A stretch of DNA of 64,000 bases, from the NCBI GenBank assembly GCA_902785365.1, contig CACZYC010000004.1, positions 1 through 64,000 on the forward strand. The letters run 5' to 3'. The notes under the pieces are model-generated. The model saw only the letters and a program-made list of their open reading frames with translations, was not told the DNA's origin and searched no databases. Shown here piece after piece: positions 61,719-64,000 of this stretch (its first letter is position 1; each line of letters opens with the position of its first letter). The position numbers were made by a program, and so were the translations under genes. Source of the stretch: an uncultured Ruminococcus sp. GTDB lineage: Bacteria; Bacillota; Clostridia; Oscillospirales; Acutalibacteraceae.

Positions 61719-62681
61719 ATGAAAATTATCCTGACCGACGCCAAGACCGTAACTCAGGGCGACTTGTCACTTGAACCGCTGAAAGAGTTCGGCGAGGTTG
61801 TCGTGTATGAGCTTACAGACTATGACGAAATAGCCGATAGAGTGCGCGACGCCGACGCGATAATCTGCAACAAAACTCCGCTCAACGAGGACACCCTGCG
61901 GCTGGCTTCTCAACTGAAATACATCGGGCTCTTCGCCACGGGCTATAACAATATAGACACAGACTACTGCGATAAGACGGGAATAACCGTGTGCAACGCG
62001 GGTTCATACAGCAGCGACGCCGTTTGCCAGCACACTTTCGCGCTGATACTTGAATGTATGAACCGTATCGGCGATTACAGCAGTTTTGTCGCTGAGGGCA
62101 ACTGGAAAAAGAGCAAGACTTTTTCCCCGTTCGTTTTCCCTCTGAGCGAACTTGCGGGCAAAACTCTGGGCATAGTCGGCTACGGCAATATTGGCAAGGC
62201 TGTCGGAAAGGTCGCCAAAGCCTTTAATATGAACGTGTTGGCGTACAAGCGCAATCCCGACAAAAACTCAGACGTAACATTCGCCGATTTTGATACCGTT
62301 CTCAGTGAAAGCGACATCATTACCGTGCATTGTCCTCTGAACGAGAGCTCCTACAGGCTTTTTGATGAAAAAGCTTTCGCTAAAATGAAAAACGGCGCAA
62401 TCTTTATCAACACCGCAAGGGGCGCGATTATGGACGAAATTGCCCTCAAGAACGCTCTCGAAAGCGGAAAACTCGCCTACGCGGGAATAGATGTGCTGGA
62501 AATTGAACCTATGGACAAGGACTGTCCCATCTGCGGCGTCAAAAACTGTTTTATAACCCCGCATATCGCGTGGGCTCCTATGGAAACCCGCGAAAGACTT
62601 ATGGGAATTGTGTGCGATAACCTGAGATATTTTTTGTCAGGCTCGCCGAAAAATGTTGTAAATCATCCCAACCTGTGTTAA
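61719..62681 (+). CDS. D-isomer 2-hydroxyacid dehydrogenase
   Basis: 320 residues. NAD-binding turn G-Y-G-N-I-G-K-A near 150, the N-T-A-R-G catalytic Arg, E of D-V-L-E-I-E-P-M and H of P-H-I-A-W-A complete the catalytic set of the family. Substrate not certain: glycerate/hydroxypyruvate or lactate-type keto acids. AGAGGTG precedes the ATG. Confidence 0.9.
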   Translation: MKIILTDAKTVTQGDLSLEPLKEFGEVVVYELTDYDEIADRVRDADAIICNKTPLNEDTLRLASQLKYIGLFATGYNNIDTDYCDKTGITVCNAGSYSSDAVCQHTFALILECMNRIGDYSSFVAEGNWKKSKTFSPFVFPLSELAGKTLGIVGYGNIGKAVGKVAKAFNMNVLAYKRNPDKNSDVTFADFDTVLSESDIITVHCPLNESSYRLFDEKAFAKMKNGAIFINTARGAIMDEIALKNALESGKLAYAGIDVLEIEPMDKDCPICGVKNCFITPHIAWAPMETRERLMGIVCDNLRYFLSGSPKNVVNHPNLC

Positions 62682-62727
62682 AATGCTATGGTAGATAAAC
62701 TAAAAAAGCTCTGATTCAGAGGTATAT

Positions 62728-63456
62728 ATGAAAAAATTATTTATTATTCTGTTAGCCGCCTTCACGGCTGTTCTGTTCGCCTCCTGCGGCGAAGAGGAAA
62801 AACCCGCCCCAAAAAATGACAGCGTGGTAATACAGATAACCAGCAGAGAAGCCGGCGGCATAGACGACGAAGTGAAAATCAAAGAGGAAGCCGTAGTAGT
62901 CAAGAGTAAAAAATCCACACAGGCAACAGAGCCCGAAGATTCCACCGAACCGACCACCGCGAAGAAGAAGAAAAAAAAGAAAAACACAACTCTGAGCAAC
63001 CTTCCCACTCAGGGCGACGTTAACCCGAACCCTCCCGCGCAGGTCACAACTGCTCCCAACGGCAGTTTCAGCGACGCTGATTTAAAGTTCTGCTATAAGA
63101 ACTCGTATATCTGTCTTGACGACAGTATTGACAAAGCCGAAAAAATTCTGGGTGATGATATCGGCGCGGACGAGTTCTCCAAAAACAAAACTTCTTATGA
63201 TTTTGACGGCGTAACAATCATTACATATCAGTCCGGCGACGACGAAAAGATTGAGCAGATTACCGTCACGGATGACACAATAGTTACCAAAAAAGGCGTC
63301 AAGGTCGGTATGTACGGCACTCAGCTGCGCACCGTGTACGGCGTTCCGACCAAAAAATCGGAAACCGCATATGAATATTCAAAAGGCAATATGTCGCTGA
63401 CTTTCAACCTTCAGAACAATGTAATCGCTTCTTATACCTATAATCTCAAACATTAG
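62728..63456 (+). CDS. Lipoprotein with Lys/Thr linker, unknown function
   Basis: 242 residues with a lipobox F-A-S-C near 22. A low-complexity Glu/Lys/Thr stretch (about 60-115, including a run of lysines from AAG/AAA codons) leads to a C-terminal alpha-beta domain of about 125 residues that begins L-K-F-C-Y-K-N-S and repeats Y-G-T-Q-L-R-T-V-Y-G-V-P. No family named. Follows the dehydrogenase by 46 bp. Confidence 0.72.
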   Translation: MKKLFIILLAAFTAVLFASCGEEEKPAPKNDSVVIQITSREAGGIDDEVKIKEEAVVVKSKKSTQATEPEDSTEPTTAKKKKKKKNTTLSNLPTQGDVNPNPPAQVTTAPNGSFSDADLKFCYKNSYICLDDSIDKAEKILGDDIGADEFSKNKTSYDFDGVTIITYQSGDDEKIEQITVTDDTIVTKKGVKVGMYGTQLRTVYGVPTKKSETAYEYSKGNMSLTFNLQNNVIASYTYNLKH

Positions 63457-63468
63457 TTAAATTTGGTA

Positions 63469-63497
63469 TTGATTTAAAATTTTAAATGTGTTATTAT
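63469..63497 (+). promoter_or_regulatory. Promoter of tRNA-Thr
   Basis: TTGATT and TATTAT, 17 bases apart, 30 bases before the tRNA. Confidence 0.55.
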
Positions 63498-63526
63498 ATC
63501 ATACGGACGTAAAAATCCGTGTGCGC

Positions 63527-63588
<62 letters not shown>

Positions 63589-63602
<14 letters not shown>

Positions 63603-63822
63603 TAAATAAGAGGTACCCAAACAGGGTGCCTCTTATTTTTCGACTATAAAGAGATTATAGGCAGGCTCGAACAGGGCGTGCCAAGGATGAGGCGCGAAGC
63701 CGCCGAAATCCGAAGGTAAAAACATTTCGGGGAAATGTTTTTAGCCCGCCGCGCAGATAAAACGTAATCTCTTTACGTGAACCCCACAAGCGAGGCAGGT
63801 GTTTTCAAATATACTAAACCTC
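63589..63822 (+). repeat. tRNA-tail repeat unit 1 (234 bp)
   Basis: Starts with the last 16 bases around the tRNA-Thr 3' end (GCCTATCAGCTCCATA) and contains a terminator (63605-63640). An inverted copy of part of the T-arm follows (ATAGGCAGGCTCGAAC, 63657-63672), continuing to an inverted anticodon-arm piece CCAAGGATG. A perfect AAAAACATTTC/GAAATGTTTTT hairpin lies near 63718-63742. Confidence 0.85.
63605..63640 (+). terminator. Terminator of tRNA-Thr
   Basis: AAGAGGTACCC and GGGTGCCTCTT with TTTTT. A sister hairpin with TTTTTT lies at 63840-63872. Confidence 0.8.
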
Positions 63823-64000
63823 GCCTATCAGCTCCATAGAAAAGAGGTACTCCACACGGAGTGCCTCTTTTTTACATCGAAACAGAGATTATAGGCAGGC
63901 TCGAACAGGGCGTGCCAAGGAATAAGCGTCAGCGAATTCCGCAGGTAAAAACATTTCGGGGAAATGTTTTTAACCCGCCGCGCAGATGAAACTATAATGT
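63823..64000 (+). repeat. tRNA-tail repeat unit 2 (cut by the window end)
   Basis: A second GCCTATCAGCTCCATA at 63823-63838, then a similar terminator, the same inverted T-arm piece at 63891-63906 and the same AAAAACATTTC hairpin region from 63944. Offset 234 bp at the start and 229 bp by the hairpin. The unit appears to go on beyond 64000. Confidence 0.85.
63840..63872 (+). terminator. Second terminator in repeat unit 2
   Basis: AAGAGGTACTCC and GGAGTGCCTCTT stem with TTTTTT, homologous to 63605-63640. Confidence 0.75.

Overview
The window looks like a low-to-mid GC Gram-positive gut-type Clostridia, most likely an Oscillospiraceae/Ruminococcus-like bacterium. The indications are a T-box leader before valS, SipW-type signal peptidases with many matching substrates, a dockerin and a cohesin-like protein, starch-binding-like modules, and an FHA-RodA fusion. 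The species call is inference; no rRNA or marker phylogeny is available here.

Layout. 1-8.7 kb (minus): one arginine biosynthesis operon, argG-argH-argC-argJ-argB-GNAT-argD-argF, ending at a strong terminator. 8.9-11.0 kb: a flavin-reductase-like protein, a penicillin-binding/beta-lactamase-fold lipoprotein and a small lipoprotein. 11.1-35.8 kb (minus): the remarkable part. It holds a 2819-residue secreted repeat protein, two SipW-type signal peptidases, seven membrane-anchored or exported proteins (six with a [FY]-x-W-[FYI] SipW-type signal, four or five with a shared W-x-E-G-x-D block), a membrane-anchored McrB-type AAA+ ATPase and a DUF2357-like/coiled-coil partner. Two small selfish-looking cassettes (GIY-YIG nuclease; four-helix-bundle protein) sit between these genes, each flanked by inverted repeats. 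I infer a dedicated surface-filament or surface-complex system, possibly starch-binding, with an unexpected AAA+ motor. 36.1-38.2 kb: three phage-tail-like genes (baseplate BppU-like, leucine-rich repeat tail protein, small partner). 38.3-42.1 kb: a LOG-family hydrolase with a 57-residue Cys-rich protein, then a CotH-dockerin protein divergent from a membrane-anchored cohesin-like protein. 42.2-54.6 kb: housekeeping genes fba, htrA-like, FHA-RodA fusion, PBP, secA, gltX, glnS. 54.7-61.6 kb (minus): valS with its T-box, a heterodimeric ABC exporter and a small membrane protein. 61.7-64 kb: a 2-hydroxyacid dehydrogenase, a lipoprotein, tRNA-Thr(GGT), and a ~234-bp tandem repeat that starts with a copy of the tRNA 3' end and carries an inverted piece of the tRNA.

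Repeats. At least eight sites, mostly intergenic and often touching stop codons, carry tandem heptanucleotide repeats with different 7-mers. Three of these 7-mer sites sit beside a conserved GC-rich hairpin. Some pairs are inverted around a single gene (gltX; the four-helix-bundle gene).

Working together: the arg genes make arginine from glutamate through the acetylated cycle. The FHA-RodA/PBP pair builds peptidoglycan. The SipW proteases should process the W-motif substrates, which share an operon-like array with the AAA+/coiled-coil pair. The giant secreted protein, the CotH-dockerin gene and the first gene of the SipW array share a TTTGTGCA-type upstream motif, hinting at common control of surface proteins.
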